DNA of 64,000 nt, taken from NCBI RefSeq assembly GCF_026191675.1, contig NZ_JAKRRY010000004.1, forward strand, positions 121,454 to 185,453. The letters are read 5' to 3'. Below are positions 28,605 to 37,757 of the stretch, one piece after another (position 1 is the first letter of the stretch; each line of letters starts with the position of its first letter). The position numbers and the translations under genes were made by a program. The notes under the pieces are model-generated. The model searched no databases. It worked only from the letters and a program-made list of their open reading frames with translations, and was not told the origin of the DNA. The stretch is from Vibrio qingdaonensis. Lineage in GTDB: Bacteria > Pseudomonadota > Gammaproteobacteria > Enterobacterales > Vibrionaceae.

Positions 28605-29400
28605 CATGCTAAGAACTAACGGAATCGGCATAGACTTAGAGAAAAATCCATTTTAGGTTTGCAATATAAGCCGCCAGGGAGAGTTGCTCTGTAACAAAGC
28701 TATCAGCAGGCAGAAGCTTAAGGAGCTCTTTGCTAAAGCCAAACCATCCCTTGTTGATCTAGAAGGCTAGGCTACTTGTCACTACAGGGGGAGATACGCT
28801 GAGTCCTTCGGCCACGAAGTGCGTATAATTAGTCCTAAAAAAGTGAAGGCCTATGTTGAGGGTCATGAAACTGGGGCCAATGATGCGTTTGCTAGCGCTA
28901 ATGCAACATTTCAAATAAGAAGAAAATACAGCAAACCCAAATCGATTGAACAACAAACTTTGATGTATCTTGAAGCAAATCGCCAGTTTCTTTCGAAAAC
29001 TATCGTGTCTGGTGTTGCACATGCGAAATATCATATAACGAATACGGTATTGTTAAAGGCCTAGCTGCATTAGTGACTTCAACACATTATGAAAGGGATG
29101 TTCTACCTGCAAGATGAGTTAAACCATATTCAGAAATAATGAATGCGACCACTAGCCAAATAGAACCCTGTAAAAGACTCATGGCTCTTGAAGGTGTTCG
29201 TGAGGTAACCACCTCCATGCTTTATGCTAATTTGGGTGATGGGACACAATTTACTAACGGTCGACAAGCATCAGCGTTTATCAGGCTACCACCTAAGCAA
29301 TACAGTTTAGGTGGTAAAATGACAATGAAGGGACTAATAAACTTGGTAGAGTTAGGGTTTTTCGCGCTGACTGGTATTGGTGTCTTTCCTGACGCCATTT
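28605..29400 (+). pseudogene. relic of an IS110/IS1111-type transposase
   Basis: Starts MLRTNGIGIDLEKNPF, then GHEVRIISPKKVKAYVEGHE and KYSKPKSIEQQTLMYLEANR (28819-29000), then a deletion, then IEPCKRLMALEGVREVTTSM and NGRQASAFIRLPPKQYSLGG (29150-29320). It contains stops and internal deletions. A different IS110 lineage from the two at 18.5-21.1 kb. Confidence 0.85.
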
Positions 29401-29436
29401 CGCTAACCCTGGCTGTGTCGCTAACGCAGCGACTCG

Positions 29437-29470
29437 GCTTTGTTATGTAATTCAGTGGAACTAAATTAAG
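29437..29470. mobile_element. isolated terminus of an IS5-family element
   Basis: CGGCTTTGTTATGTAATTCA followed by GTGGAACTAAAT is close to the terminus of the IS5-type relics at 49383 and 49972. Confidence 0.5.
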
Positions 29471-30083
29471 AATCTAGGGCGCATCATTACTAACGAAGCT
29501 AATAAAAACGGAACATTATTTTTATGGAGAAATTGGTACAAAAGGGCTATTGAATAGAACTAAGGGTTTCGTTAATCAAAAACTAACGTTGTTCAAAAGT
29601 TTAAAATAAAAGCAAGGAAATATAAAAATCGTAGGATTAATGTCCTATTAATCTTTGGTGAGTGTATTTAATTTCTTATATTCAAGATTTGTTGGCAGGT
29701 AGAAAAATATTTTCGGCGAGATGCTATTGCGCTGACTTAGGTTTGGGATTTAAAATTAATCTAATTAGCGGCAATCAGCTTGCGTCTGAAAGGTTGGATG
29801 GGAAATTCTTTTGCGTTTATTCAGTTACCAATGTTTGCATTTGCAAATGAAAGTTCGGTTACGACAATGGAAGAGGGGTGAGCGTTGGTTTGAAGGTTAA
29901 TAAAAGTTGGCTGTCAATCGTAAATCGTAATTTTCATCTTCGACTCATACGCTTGGTGGAAATAAAATCCATTACAAAAATATTAGTTAATGAAGGTATG
30001 TATAAATTATTTAGCAATGGGTTGTGGTATGTGCCTGTTCTTTCTGTTTGTACATTAAATGTTGTAAAATGTAAGGTGGAAAA
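29471..30083. other. leader region of the peptide cluster
   Basis: About 600 bp, very AT-rich. A 7-bp inverted repeat (GATTAAT / ATTAATC, 29635-29653) could bind a regulator. Frames at 29662-29850 and 29878-30087 are open, but neither has a ribosome site or recognisable product; the latter overlaps the precursor start by 4 bp and ends in a hydrophobic LWYVPVLSVCTLNVV, so an immunity protein there is possible but unsupported. Confidence 0.4.
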
Positions 30084-30293
30084 ATGAAAAATTTAAATTT
30101 AGATGAATCAAGAATGATTATTGGTGGGAAGTGGGAAATAAATTGTTACGCTCCTAGTTATATTAGTGGTGGGCAAGTTGTAGAACGTGGTTATAATTTC
30201 ACTAGATACTCCAATGACAAAAAGATGAGCAACAAAAAAGCTAACGACGTTTGTGGTAGCGGTAATTTTTCTCAAGGTTATAAAAGTATTTAG
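30084..30293 (+). CDS. double-glycine leader peptide precursor (bacteriocin/microcin-like)
   Basis: 69 residues with a strong ribosome site (AAGGTGG). The leader MKNLNLDESRMIIGG fits the double-glycine consensus read by C39 peptidases: Leu at -12, Glu at -8, Ile at -4, Gly-Gly at -2/-1. Cleavage would release 54 residues starting KWEINCYAPSY and ending FSQGYKSI, with cysteines at precursor positions 21 and 57 (possible disulfide), many Tyr/Asn/Lys and a basic middle (NDKKMSNKKAND). A hairpin and then the acyltransferase-like and exporter genes follow in the same direction. Likely a secreted antibacterial or signalling peptide; no similarity to a named microcin is claimed. Confidence 0.82.
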   Translation: MKNLNLDESRMIIGGKWEINCYAPSYISGGQVVERGYNFTRYSNDKKMSNKKANDVCGSGNFSQGYKSI

Positions 30294-30302
30294 TATTTAA
30301 TC

Positions 30303-30333
30303 ATGGTGGCGTTTTAAAGAAAGGCGCCACCAT
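30303..30333 (+). terminator. hairpin after the precursor gene (attenuator-like)
   Basis: ATGGTGGCG / CGCCACCAT, a 9-bp stem with a 13-nt loop, 9 bp after the precursor stop and without a U-tract. This arrangement commonly protects or partly terminates the transcript so that the precursor exceeds the transporter proteins. Confidence 0.6.
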
Positions 30334-30351
30334 TCTTATGGAAGTGAAATT

Positions 30352-31311
30352 TTGTTTTGTATTTATTCACTATTAGATCTTGGTGTTATGCTTTTAAAGA
30401 GGATGGCGGCTTTTTTTTATTTGATTTTTAGGGTAATCATTGGGTTTTGTAATACTTCATTTCCTAAAGTGTGTTTATATACTTGTCTTTCGTTTAGTGC
30501 TTTATATTCACTTATTTTTTGTTTGGGTGTTAATGGGTTTAGTGTTAGAAGTAACACAAAAAAAATCGTAGGTAAACATAGTTTTTTACCTAACAAAGCA
30601 TTTTTTGATATGTATTGTAAACTGTACGTACAGATGATGTGTTATGGCAATAAAGTTATTTGTAATGAAATTAACTTTTGTTCTGAAAAACTTGAAGAAT
30701 CTAGAGTTGAATATAAGAACCAAACTGGCTGTGATGTTATTTTATATCCGTTGCATGTTTTTTCTGATGAAATAGCAGTGATTGTTGGCTTGGGTGCGTC
30801 AAATAATAGATTATATGTTATTAGTGATGTTGATGAAGGTGATTGGAACAAGCGTTGGGGGGATGTCGTTGAAAAATGGAAAAAAAACAATCGAGATTTG
30901 TATTTATTCAATCCCTTTGTGAAATCGAAAACTGACGCCTCACGAGGTATAAGAAAAATAGTAAAGAAAGTAAGAAATAATACCGCTGATTTTGCAGTTT
31001 TTCCTGACGCACTACCAGAATACACCAGGAGGAGTGGTCAAAGTCACTCTTATAGAAAATCAATATTGTTTGGTAAAGAATCTAATTTACATGCTGGCCC
31101 CTTTAATTTTCCTTCTTTAATGCGAAAAGATGTATTACCATATTATATTTTTTTAAAAAATGGGCGTTTGAAAATCGAAATATTACCTATTATTGAAAAA
31201 AACAATGTTAAGCATGAGCTTCCATTATTGATAGAGCATGTAATTGGAGGGATGCATTACAAGCAGTGGTTACTTTGGCATTTCCCCTCATTTTTCTATC
31301 GACAAGGTTAA
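30352..31311 (+). CDS. LpxL/HtrB-like acyltransferase-family protein of the peptide cluster
   Basis: 319 residues if translation starts at TTG 30352, which has GGAAG seven bases upstream; ATG 30388 is the alternative. Two N-terminal hydrophobic stretches (about 19-33 and 41-60) suggest an inner-membrane anchor. LYPLHVFSDEIAVIVGLG has the HX4E motif (H135, E140) in the setting of lipid A late acyltransferases, and the later blocks FAVFPDALPEYTRRSGQSHS, GPFNFPSLMRKDVLPYYIF and MHYKQWLLWHFPSFFY follow the LpxL order. It is diverged. Place in the operon, between precursor and exporter, suggests it modifies the peptide (acylation) or the producer's lipid A for self-protection. Both are inference. 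Confidence 0.65.
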   Translation: MFCIYSLLDLGVMLLKRMAAFFYLIFRVIIGFCNTSFPKVCLYTCLSFSALYSLIFCLGVNGFSVRSNTKKIVGKHSFLPNKAFFDMYCKLYVQMMCYGNKVICNEINFCSEKLEESRVEYKNQTGCDVILYPLHVFSDEIAVIVGLGASNNRLYVISDVDEGDWNKRWGDVVEKWKKNNRDLYLFNPFVKSKTDASRGIRKIVKKVRNNTADFAVFPDALPEYTRRSGQSHSYRKSILFGKESNLHAGPFNFPSLMRKDVLPYYIFLKNGRLKIEILPIIEKNNVKHELPLLIEHVIGGMHYKQWLLWHFPSFFYRQG

Positions 31312-31314
31312 ATA

Positions 31315-33342
31315 ATGAATACAGTGTGTTTACAAGGTGAAATGGCTGAGTGTGGGTTGGCTTGTGTAAGTAGTATAGCTGAGCTCCATAATAAAAATGC
31401 GCCTTTGAGTTATTTAAGAACATTATGCAGACCATCAGATCTTGGGACTAGCCTTTATGACTTAACTGAACTCTTTGGGAAATTAGATCTTAATGCTCGT
31501 GCAGTTTTATTTAACATTCAACTAATTCAAGAGTTGCCTACTCCTTGCATTCTTCATCTCAATGACAGCCATTATGTCGTATTGGAGAAGGTTAATAGTT
31601 ATTGTGCAGTTGTAATGAATCCCGCTTTAGGTAGGCAGGTATTAAAACTTGGAATATTAAAAATGAGCTTATCCGGATACGCTATCGTATTGGATGAAGA
31701 AAAGAAGCTCAACGCTAATAATTCATTTTTTAACATTTTCCAGTTTAAGAATAAAGTCATAAAACTCGACGCTCTTTTATTAATTTATGGTTTATTATCC
31801 ACATTACTATCTTTGATATTGCCGGCAATAATGTTAAATATAAATAACGGTTTTAAGAACTTTGAAAACCTAGATTTTCATATGTTATTTTATCTGGCAA
31901 TAGCTCAAATAATTTCTGTAGTTATAATTAGGCAAGGCTATAAGCGAACTATGATAATAGAAGGCGCAACTATGGCCAAAGAAAGTAATAAAATGTATGC
32001 TCGATTTTTAAATAATAAGATGTCTTTTTTTGAGCGTCGGACCTCAACAGATGTTGCTAATAGGGCACTTAAGTTTGTAGGCGCGCAAGTTGCAAAATCG
32101 ACTATTTATAACACTTTAATTATCTGTATTATTCAACTTATAATTTCATTTTTAATTGTTGGTTACATTTCCCCATATTTGGCCTTTTTTTTACTATCTG
32201 TATCTTGCATATCATCATTCTTAGCTTGGGTGTCGAGGAAGAATTTAAGTCAAATTAGCATAGTTGAAGAATCTTATCGAGAAAATATATTTAAGCATTT
32301 TGTGGAATCTTTTAATTCAATTTCTGACATAAAGTCAAAAAAGGCAAGTAAGAATCTTTGCGTAGTAAATGATTCGAAAGTGAATCAACTCGTAGACTTT
32401 AACATTGAATCTGGTTTAAAGCATCTGAAATTCCCAATAATGCAAGAAATTATTGGGATATTTGATATGATATTGACATTATGTTTGTGTTTTTGGTTGA
32501 TTCAATATAATAACACCCCTTTATCATCTGTATTTTTGTTTTTTTATGTTAAGCAGGTGTTTTCTACTTCTTTTAATCGTTTGATTGAAATAAATGACTC
32601 GTTTGGCGCTTTTGATGCAGCACAGGAAAGAGGAAAAGACGTTATTGAATTTGAAAAGGATAACAGCATTCACCAGTTCGATAACGATAGAGTCGGAGGG
32701 CTCCATCATGTAGGCATTGTCGAAAAAAAGTCTGATAGAAATTCAATTATTTTCCCCGAATTGATAATAACTAAAGGGCAGTTAGTTGCTGTTACTGGTT
32801 GCTCTGGTTCGGGTAAAACTACGTTATTAAAAATATTGTCTGGTTTATATTGTAATATTAAGTTGTTGAATGATGATGGGGGCGAGATGGATAATAACGT
32901 GATTATTTCATCAAATTATTATCATGCTACCAATCAAGACTTTATTAGTGGTTCTGTACGTGAGAATATCACAATGTTTGATGCAAATCATTGTGACTCT
33001 GATATCCTTACTTTAATAGAAAAGCTTGGTTTGGGACAGGTTATAGCATCATTACCCCAAGGTATAGATACGAAAATTAATGATTATACAAATCCCTTTT
33101 CTTCAGGAGAAAAGCAACGTGTATTATTATGTAGAGCATTACTTTCGAATAAGAATACTTTATTGTTAGATGAACCTATGAGTAATTTGGACGAGTTGAG
33201 TTGTGATTTAATTATGAGTACATTGAAAGGAACAGGAAAAACGATTGTTTTTACTAGTCATAACCCTTCTTCAATTAGGAAGGCAGATAAAATCATTGAT
33301 CTTAATATTAAAAATCAGGATCATGAAAGTGAATTTTCGTGA
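31315..33342 (+). CDS. peptidase-containing ABC exporter (C39-type, PCAT)
   Basis: 675 residues with three domains. Residues 1-125: C39 peptidase with oxyanion Gln7, catalytic Cys13 (QGEMAECGLAC) and His86 (LNDSHYVVL). The third residue, normally Asp in DPA-G, is Asn102 (MNPALG). About 150-430: six-helix transmembrane domain. About 475-675: ATPase with Walker A GCSGSGKTT (495-503), an FSSGEKQRV signature (595-603), Walker B LLLDEP (616-621) and the TSH switch. Such proteins cut double-glycine leaders and export the product across the inner membrane (LagD/CvaB type). Starts 3 bp after the acyltransferase-like gene, after AAGG. Confidence 0.93.
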   Translation: MNTVCLQGEMAECGLACVSSIAELHNKNAPLSYLRTLCRPSDLGTSLYDLTELFGKLDLNARAVLFNIQLIQELPTPCILHLNDSHYVVLEKVNSYCAVVMNPALGRQVLKLGILKMSLSGYAIVLDEEKKLNANNSFFNIFQFKNKVIKLDALLLIYGLLSTLLSLILPAIMLNINNGFKNFENLDFHMLFYLAIAQIISVVIIRQGYKRTMIIEGATMAKESNKMYARFLNNKMSFFERRTSTDVANRALKFVGAQVAKSTIYNTLIICIIQLIISFLIVGYISPYLAFFLLSVSCISSFLAWVSRKNLSQISIVEESYRENIFKHFVESFNSISDIKSKKASKNLCVVNDSKVNQLVDFNIESGLKHLKFPIMQEIIGIFDMILTLCLCFWLIQYNNTPLSSVFLFFYVKQVFSTSFNRLIEINDSFGAFDAAQERGKDVIEFEKDNSIHQFDNDRVGGLHHVGIVEKKSDRNSIIFPELIITKGQLVAVTGCSGSGKTTLLKILSGLYCNIKLLNDDGGEMDNNVIISSNYYHATNQDFISGSVRENITMFDANHCDSDILTLIEKLGLGQVIASLPQGIDTKINDYTNPFSSGEKQRVLLCRALLSNKNTLLLDEPMSNLDELSCDLIMSTLKGTGKTIVFTSHNPSSIRKADKIIDLNIKNQDHESEFS

Positions 33343-34450
33343 AATTGTAACTAATAAAAAAAACACTTTGCTGTTACTTTTTATTCTAATTTTATTATGT
33401 TTTATTTATGTGAACATCATTGGCAGTCCAAATAAGTTTCAGGGATGGAAGACGCATGTTGTTTCGATTGGCAGTATCACTCGTAACGTAGAGTCTATCG
33501 GTGTGATTGAGGCCGCTAAAATGATTGATGTTGGCGCCAGTGTTTCTGGGGAAGTTACCGAATTAATGGTTGGTGTAGGCGATAAAGTTTCACAAGGTCA
33601 ACTGTTGATCGAAATTGACCCTACTGTAAGTGCAAACGAGCTTAAAACAGCACAGAATGAACTGAAGATAGCTGTAGCAAATTTTGATGTTAGTCGCGAA
33701 CGGTTTCTATATGAACAAGAACAGTTAGAGCTCATTGCACATTTAGTAAAGATTGGAAGCAAAACATCACAAGAGTTGAAAGAGCAAAATCTTGTATACT
33801 TGGAAAGCAAAGCGTCCTTGCAAAGTAGCAAACTTTCTAAAGAGACAGCGATGTTGGCGGTGGACTCAAAAAAAGCTCAATTGACTTACACAATGATACG
33901 CTCTCCAATAGACGGAACAGTGGTGTCTATACAGGTTGACAAAGGTCAAACTTTGGTTTCAACGCAGCAAGTAAGTAACTTGATAAAAGTTGCAAGTTCT
34001 GACCAATATATTGTGAGAATTCCTATATCGGAGTACGATATTTCGAATATATCTATTGGAGATGTTGTGGATTTCTATATCTTGGGTGTTTCAAATGAGA
34101 CATATAAATCAAAAATATCGAATATTGATTTGACTCCATTAAGTAACAGTTCAACCTCAAAAGGTGTTATTTATAATGTTTCTTTCCATGTTTCCCGAGA
34201 ACTGTCAGAACACGTTCGTATTGGTATGTCAGTAGGTGCGAAAATAAAAATAATGGAAGAAATAAATGTTGTTATTGTTCCTAGCCATTATGTTCGATAT
34301 GACACAAATGGAGTTGCGAATGTTACTGTACTAGATAATGGTAATGTTATCACCAAAACAGTCGAATTAGGTTTGTATGATTTTTTAAATTCCGAAGTAG
34401 TTTCCGGAATTGAAGTTGGTGATGTTTTGATTTTAGAAGGAATCGATTAA
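33323..34450 (+). CDS. membrane-fusion (MacA/HlyD-like) adaptor protein
   Basis: 375 residues from ATG 33323, which overlaps the exporter gene by 20 bp; the open frame to 33245 is spurious. One N-terminal membrane anchor (LLLLFILILLCFIYVNII), then the lipoyl/barrel-sandwich half VGASVSGEVTELMVGVGDKV, a coiled-coil hairpin (~90-180), the second half IRSPIDGTVVSIQVDKGQTL and beta-barrel domains. It should bridge the inner-membrane transporter to the outer-membrane channel. Gene order pairs it with the MacB-like protein, but it may also serve the C39 exporter. Confidence 0.9.
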   Translation: MKVNFREIVTNKKNTLLLLFILILLCFIYVNIIGSPNKFQGWKTHVVSIGSITRNVESIGVIEAAKMIDVGASVSGEVTELMVGVGDKVSQGQLLIEIDPTVSANELKTAQNELKIAVANFDVSRERFLYEQEQLELIAHLVKIGSKTSQELKEQNLVYLESKASLQSSKLSKETAMLAVDSKKAQLTYTMIRSPIDGTVVSIQVDKGQTLVSTQQVSNLIKVASSDQYIVRIPISEYDISNISIGDVVDFYILGVSNETYKSKISNIDLTPLSNSSTSKGVIYNVSFHVSRELSEHVRIGMSVGAKIKIMEEINVVIVPSHYVRYDTNGVANVTVLDNGNVITKTVELGLYDFLNSEVVSGIEVGDVLILEGID

Positions 34451-36348
34451 TGCCTTTGATTAAAATTAGAAATCTAACTAAATCATTCCATAAAAATAGT
34501 AATAATACTGTTGTATTAGACAAGATTGACTTAGATATTCATGAAGGCGAGTTAGTAGCTATAGTAGGGAGTTCTGGTTCGGGAAAGTCTACATTAATGA
34601 ATATTATTTCTGGCTTGGATTCTAACTGGAGTGGAGATTATCATTTAGATAGTTGTGATATGCAGTCTTATGACAATGAACAATGGGCTAAGATTAGGAG
34701 TTGTTATTTTGGTTTTATCTTTCAATCATATAATTTAATACCTTACCTTAGTTGCTTAGAGAACATTAAATTACCATTGTTATACTTTAAGTGCAAAAAA
34801 CCTCACTATTCGAATACCCTTGTAGAGACTATAAACCGGTTAGATATTAAAGAAGTGAGTTCTAATAAGCCAAGTGAGCTCTCGGGCGGGCAGCAGCAAC
34901 GGGTTTCTATTGCGCGAGCTTTGGTTAGTGAACCTCGGATTCTTTTGGCTGACGAGCCAACTGGTGCATTGGACATACGAAATAGTGAAGAAGTAATAAA
35001 TATTTTAAAGGAAATAAATAAAGATGGAACTACTGTAATAATAGTTACTCATGATATGAGTATTGCTGAGTTGTGCGATAGGCAAGTTTCAATTTCGGAC
35101 GGTAAGGTTATAAATGGTATTAATGAGGGGTCTGTTGTTAATGATAAAATTAATCATAATGAAATACAAGGTTATAATTTTCCGTATCGTATGAAAACCG
35201 TGTTGTTAAACTTATTTTTTTTGTATAAAAATAATAAGATAAAGCTTTTTTTAAGTCTCATAGGAGTAATAGTAGGTATTGCAACTATTGTACTTAGTTT
35301 GTCTGTATCTGAAAGTGTAGAAAAACAAGTGATATCAGAGTTGTCACGAATGGGAAATAATACGGTTCAAGCTGCATCTTATGGCGAGCAAGATGGACTG
35401 CTAATAGAAGATACGTTCAATAAATTAAAAACATTTAACGAAATTAAATATATTTCGCCATATTTACGCGCGCAAAAGAAAATAAAGCGAGCCTTCAAAA
35501 AATATGATAATAGTATTTCAAATGATGCCAGTACAATACTTGGCGTATCTCATGAATTTAAGAATCTAATTAAGTTACGGCTTTTAATTGGTCGGTTAAT
35601 GAATCAAGAAGAGGTGGAACTTGGTCAAACTGTTGTTGTGATTAATGAAATTCTAAACAAACAACTATTTGGAACGCATGATTCAATTGGCAATAAATTG
35701 ATTATCGATAACATGGTTTTTACTATTATAGGTATAGTAAAACAGAGTGACGCACGCACACCACAACCTATTGCCTGGATTCCGTATACTACATTTATCC
35801 ATCGAATTAGTAATTCAAATGTTATTAACGAGTTTCACTTTACAGCAATTGAGTCTGATTTAGAAAAAATCATTATTGATTACTTATATAAGATTACAAA
35901 AGGTAGTTATACATTTTGGTCAGATAAAGAGTATGTGGAATCTCTTAATAGAGTGAAAAATTTATTTTCAATTTTTATCTTGTCAATTTCTTTTATTTCT
36001 TTGTTTGTTGGAGGATCAGGAATTATGAATATAATGTTGGCTTCGGTTAGTGAACGGTATTCAGAGATTGGATTGCGTCGTGCAATTGGAGCATCAAAAA
36101 AAAATATACTTGAACAGTTTCTGATTGAGTCCCTTTTTGTTACATTGTTAGGTGGTTTTTTAGGTGTTCTATTGTCCGTTGGTACATTAATTGTGATGAA
36201 AAATATATTAATTGATTTTGAGATTATATTGTCTTCTTATTCCATTTTTGTTGGCGTGACATTTTCCTTATTTACTGGGTTATTATTCGGCTTGTTACCT
36301 GCCATTAAGGCTTCGAAATTAAACCCTATAGAAGCGCTTTCTCGATGA
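34450..36348 (+). CDS. MacB-like ABC transporter (ATPase plus FtsX-type permease)
   Basis: 632 residues, close to MacB. ATPase: Walker [10 protein letters not shown] (40-48), LSGGQQQRV (144-152), Walker B ILLADEP (164-170), THD switch. A transmembrane helix near 270 ([20 protein letters not shown]), a large periplasmic domain (~290-510), then three helices in the FtsX-type tail ([40 protein letters not shown]). MacB proteins act as mechanotransmitters that expel peptides from the periplasm through TolC. Start overlaps the adaptor stop by 1 bp. Roles could be export of the mature peptide over the outer membrane or producer immunity. Confidence 0.92.
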   Translation: MPLIKIRNLTKSFHKNSNNTVVLDKIDLDIHEGELVAIVGSSGSGKSTLMNIISGLDSNWSGDYHLDSCDMQSYDNEQWAKIRSCYFGFIFQSYNLIPYLSCLENIKLPLLYFKCKKPHYSNTLVETINRLDIKEVSSNKPSELSGGQQQRVSIARALVSEPRILLADEPTGALDIRNSEEVINILKEINKDGTTVIIVTHDMSIAELCDRQVSISDGKVINGINEGSVVNDKINHNEIQGYNFPYRMKTVLLNLFFLYKNNKIKLFLSLIGVIVGIATIVLSLSVSESVEKQVISELSRMGNNTVQAASYGEQDGLLIEDTFNKLKTFNEIKYISPYLRAQKKIKRAFKKYDNSISNDASTILGVSHEFKNLIKLRLLIGRLMNQEEVELGQTVVVINEILNKQLFGTHDSIGNKLIIDNMVFTIIGIVKQSDARTPQPIAWIPYTTFIHRISNSNVINEFHFTAIESDLEKIIIDYLYKITKGSYTFWSDKEYVESLNRVKNLFSIFILSISFISLFVGGSGIMNIMLASVSERYSEIGLRRAIGASKKNILEQFLIESLFVTLLGGFLGVLLSVGTLIVMKNILIDFEIILSSYSIFVGVTFSLFTGLLFGLLPAIKASKLNPIEALSR

Positions 36349-37697
36349 TTTTTAAAAAGTGTTTATATTTGTTTTTATTGCTTATCATTGGTTGTAGTAA
36401 TATTAATAGTAATCACTTTGATTACGAAAAAAAAACGAAGGTGGAAAATGAACAGGGTGATTGGTTATATGATATAGAAGAATCTAATTTGTTAACTACC
36501 CCTTACTTAAATGAATTGTTAGCTAGTGTCATTATCAATAATTTCGAGTTAAACTTAGCTATACTAGACATCAAAAAAGGGGAACTAAATACAAAAAAGA
36601 AAGATGATGAACAGGGTGTTCAGATGAATATTAATGTTAGTTCTTCTCATTCAAAATATTTGGACCACGGAGATGAATCTAGTGGTAACTATAGTACCTC
36701 TTTTGGTTTGTCTTATGATGTTGATTTTTTTGGTAAAAAAAATATTGAAGATAAGTTGATGTCGATAGACCAAGAGTTATCGTTTTTAGACTTTTTAGGC
36801 CTTAAGAATGACATAACCACTTTAGTTATTAACGAGTATGTGTCAATATCTTCTAACAAGTTGAAGCTCGATGTATATAAAAGAATCAAAGATATCCGTA
36901 TTGATATCTTGAAAATTGAAAGGGAACGATTAGATTCTGGCGTTTCTGTTGGTTCTGAGGTCCTGTCCGCTCAACAATCTTTAGACTCCGCGGTGGCTAT
37001 AATTGAAAATATCAAGGAAGAAATTTTCAATTCAGTTAACAGAATTGAATTTTTTTCTGGGAATACTGAATTTATCGATATAATTAAAATTAGCGAAGTT
37101 GATGTCATAAATTTACCTGATGTGACATTTTCTGATTTGCCAAAATTCGCTGGTACACATCATAGCGTATTAGGTTCTATGCTTCAAATTAAATCTAGTG
37201 AACTAAATTTCGAACTTGAAGAAGTTGCCTGGTATCCACAATTTTCGATATCTGGGAGCATTGGTACTCAAGGTGAAAAACTGCGTGAAATTTTTGAAAA
37301 TCCGTTTGGTTCTATGTCTTCATTATTGATTTTTCCTGTTATTGAGTGGCATAAGCGGACTACTAATATGGGCTTAGTTAATGCTGATTTAACAACGGCA
37401 CATTTAAATTATGAAAATGTAATTAGTTCGGTCGTAGACGTTATGAACAGTTCTTTAATTAATCTATATGCAGCGCAAAGGCATTATGAAATTAGTCAAA
37501 TTGAGTTATCGACAGCTAGGTTGACTAGATATTACAGTTTGAATAATTATAATGCAGGCTTTACATCAAAGTATGCAGATCTTCTTACAGAATTTGATTT
37601 TCTGAATTCCAAATTGACTGAAATCGATGCTCAGTATAATTTAGTGACTGCAAAAGTTGAGTTATGTTCAGCACTCGATTATCGTGGTTGTCTTTGA
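36345..37697 (+). CDS. TolC-like outer-membrane efflux lipoprotein
   Basis: 450 residues. Signal peptide with lipobox (FLLLIIGC; Cys17), then the repeated alpha-helical/beta layout of the OMF family: FELNLAILDIKKGELNTKKK, SLSYDVDFFGKKNIEDKL, then FELEEVAWYPQFSISGSIGT, a late MGLVNADLTTAHLNYENVIS. Overlaps macB by ATGA. With the MacA- and MacB-like proteins it completes a tripartite exporter dedicated to this cluster, independent of the housekeeping TolC. The stop codon lies inside the 10-bp tandem repeat that follows. Confidence 0.87.
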   Translation: MIFKKCLYLFLLLIIGCSNINSNHFDYEKKTKVENEQGDWLYDIEESNLLTTPYLNELLASVIINNFELNLAILDIKKGELNTKKKDDEQGVQMNINVSSSHSKYLDHGDESSGNYSTSFGLSYDVDFFGKKNIEDKLMSIDQELSFLDFLGLKNDITTLVINEYVSISSNKLKLDVYKRIKDIRIDILKIERERLDSGVSVGSEVLSAQQSLDSAVAIIENIKEEIFNSVNRIEFFSGNTEFIDIIKISEVDVINLPDVTFSDLPKFAGTHHSVLGSMLQIKSSELNFELEEVAWYPQFSISGSIGTQGEKLREIFENPFGSMSSLLIFPVIEWHKRTTNMGLVNADLTTAHLNYENVISSVVDVMNSSLINLYAAQRHYEISQIELSTARLTRYYSLNNYNAGFTSKYADLLTEFDFLNSKLTEIDAQYNLVTAKVELCSALDYRGCL

Positions 37698-37757
37698 TTG
37701 TCTTTGATTGTCTTTGATTGTCTTTGATTGTCTTTGATTGTCTTTGATTGTCTTTGA
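37691..37757. repeat. 10-bp tandem repeat, 6.7 copies
   Basis: TCTTTGATTG repeated six times plus TCTTTGA, perfect copies. The first unit supplies the stop codon (CTT TGA) of the TolC-like gene, so gains or losses of units would not change the protein. Probably hypermutable by slippage. Confidence 0.95.

Noticed and set aside
29878..30087. Immunity gene directly before the peptide precursor
   Set aside because: The frame overlaps the precursor ATG by 4 bp and has a hydrophobic end, but it lacks a ribosome site at its GTG start and any conserved feature; evidence is insufficient.
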